Part shown: piece by piece, positions 13,606 through 14,287 of the stretch | Numbering within the stretch: the stretch's first letter is position 1 | Layout: each line of letters begins with the position of its first letter | Origin: DUZB01 sp964407525 | Lineage (GTDB): Bacteria; Desulfobacterota; DSM-4660; Desulfatiglandales; Desulfatiglandaceae | Assembly (NCBI GenBank): GCA_964407525.1 | Contig: CAYOWC010000104.1 | Coordinates: forward strand, 1 to 14,287 | DNA: 14,287 bases | Direction: 5' to 3' | Translations under genes and position numbers: made by a program | Notes under the pieces: generated by a model | What the model was told of the DNA's origin: nothing | The model's input: the letters and a program-made list of their open reading frames with translations, nothing else | Database searches by the model: none

Positions 13606-13865
13606 GAGCTAATCTGCTCTCTTCAAGCTGGTAAACAAACGTCTGCCAACCATCTTCTTAATTGACAAAAGTGATCCCTACAACAAAGAAATACTTTCTT
13701 AGGGAAGATTTTTTGGTTGATCGCTGCCCAGGAATTGTTACTTTAGAAGGCAAACAGAAATTGGTTCAGAATAGAAACAGAGAAATGCAAACACCTTTTG
13801 AAACCTTTTTACCATTTTCGGTTCTTAACTTAAAAAAGATTTCAAGAAATTACCGGGAGGAAAAA

Positions 13866-14081
13866 ATGCCTATATATGAATTTAAATGTAGAAAATGCGG
13901 GAGTGTTTTTGAATCTCTCTGCTTTCGCAGTTCCGGAGAGGATAAAGGGGCCTGTCCGTCGTGCGGAGAACAGGAAAGCGATAAACTTCTTTCCACTTTC
14001 TCATCCGTGAGTTCGGGTTCCGGTGACAGTTTTGGGAGCAGTGTTTCCCCATCCTGCGGATCCCATGGCGGGTTCTCCTGA
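13866..14081 (+). CDS. FmdB-type zinc-ribbon small protein
   Basis: A 71-residue protein with the FmdB/CxxC zinc-ribbon pattern: MPIYEFKCRKCG (Cys8, Cys11) and ACPSCG (Cys30, Cys33), enough for one zinc site, followed by a Ser/Gly-rich low-complexity tail ending in a further Cys. Family members are widespread putative regulatory or metal-related small proteins; no specific function is proven. ATG is chosen over the longer upstream frame because GGGAGG lies 5 nt before it and the family always begins MPxYEF. It is divergent from the catabolic operon and 90 bp upstream of a tiny membrane-peptide gene, so a functional link to acyl-CoA metabolism is not implied. Confidence 0.88.
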   Translation: MPIYEFKCRKCGSVFESLCFRSSGEDKGACPSCGEQESDKLLSTFSSVSSGSGDSFGSSVSPSCGSHGGFS

Positions 14082-14095
14082 GCTGGGTAATATAA

Positions 14096-14112
14096 TCCGG
14101 CCGTGAGCCGGA
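14096..14112. other. Short GC-rich hairpin between the zinc-ribbon and micropeptide genes
   Basis: Perfect 6-bp stem TCCGGC-CGTGA-GCCGGA. It is not followed by a T-run, so it is not a standard intrinsic terminator; it could be an mRNA-stabilising or partial attenuating structure between the two plus-strand genes. Confidence 0.4.
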
Positions 14113-14171
14113 CTGACGTAATGAGGGTAACTGTTTTGGAACATATTGAAGAGAAGCAGAAAGGAAACAGT

Positions 14172-14258
14172 ATGAGCATATGGATATTGTTATTAATCGT
14201 TGTGGGATGGGTCCTCCTTCAGGTATACATCCTGCCAAAGTTAGGGATTTCTACCTGA
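14172..14258 (+). CDS. 28-residue single-helix membrane peptide
   Basis: ATG with AAAGGA 6 nt upstream opens a 28-codon frame. The N-terminal two thirds, beginning MSIWILLLIVVGWVLL, are one hydrophobic helix (residues 2-21, two Trp at 4 and 13), followed by a short polar tail with PKLGIST. It contains a single transmembrane span and no cleavage motif, so it should stay in the membrane. The clean ribosome binding site, codon composition and position behind the zinc-ribbon gene argue for a real gene, and I have the impression that near-identical peptides occur in related anaerobes, which I cannot verify here. Function is unknown. Confidence 0.68.
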   Translation: MSIWILLLIVVGWVLLQVYILPKLGIST

Positions 14259-14287
14259 ATGCGGAATAGTTGCCAGGTAGGCGACCC

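Larger units (their letters stand above)
13491..13865. other. Divergent intergenic region
   Basis: This 375-bp gap lies between the leftward catabolic operon and the rightward zinc-ribbon gene. It holds the operon promoter and operator (13577-13605). For the plus-strand gene there is a TTGACA at 13662-13667 but no acceptable -10 at 16-18 bp. An upstream open frame joined to the zinc-ribbon gene from 13662 has no ribosome binding site and is not family-like. Beyond the promoter I see nothing coding. Confidence 0.6.

Noticed and set aside
13662..13690. TTGACA as promoter of the zinc-ribbon gene
   Set aside because: No acceptable -10 box at 16-18 bp spacing; nearest AT-rich hexamers match poorly.

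Overview
The window looks like a chromosomal catabolic locus of a strict anaerobe, most plausibly a Desulfobacterota (former Deltaproteobacteria) sulfate reducer or syntroph. I infer this from the gene mix, not from a marker gene: a TRAP carboxylate importer, a phenylacetate-CoA-ligase-type AMP ligase, a class III CoA-transferase, a split B12 acyl-CoA mutase, and an Etf with an N-terminal two-cluster ferredoxin domain. Genes are tightly packed with strong Shine-Dalgarno sites. One run of exactly 100 N (3789-3888) is an assembly gap.

Layout. Everything from 13490 down to 255 is on the minus strand, so transcription runs right to left. (1) 13605-6372 is a compact operon: near-consensus promoter with a tandem GTATACC operator-like site, class III CoA-transferase, EtfB, ferredoxin-EtfA, acyl-CoA dehydrogenase, GntR/FCD regulator, B12-binding small subunit and catalytic large subunit of a methylmalonyl-CoA-mutase-type enzyme. 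(2) 6342-5299 holds a GxxExxY (PD-(D/E)XK-like) gene bracketed by a perfect 29-bp inverted repeat, then a stand-alone receiver-domain response regulator. (3) 5102-1987 is a TRAP transporter (DctP, DctQ, DctM) behind a good sigma-70-like promoter, with the N gap between dctP and dctQ. (4) 1547-255 is the AMP-forming aryl/acyl-CoA ligase. On the plus strand at the right end are an FmdB-type zinc-ribbon gene (13866-14081) and a 28-residue one-helix membrane peptide gene (14172-14258).

How the genes could work together (inference): the TRAP system imports an organic acid; the ligase or the CoA-transferase makes its CoA ester; the B12 mutase rearranges the carbon skeleton; and the dehydrogenase oxidises it, passing electrons to a possibly bifurcating Etf. 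The mutase keeps the Tyr and Arg that methylmalonyl-CoA mutase uses for a carboxylated substrate but has a rewritten adenosyl/substrate pocket. The dehydrogenase lacks Glu at both usual catalytic-base positions. A mutase paired with a dehydrogenase resembles the Ecm/Mcd steps (ethylmalonyl-CoA to methylsuccinyl-CoA to mesaconyl-CoA), so a substituted malonyl-/succinyl-CoA substrate is my leading guess; the actual substrate is unknown.

The non-coding DNA is unusual: five tandem arrays of unrelated sequence but the same 7-bp period lie in the gaps, and 9-bp-period repeats flank the GxxExxY gene.
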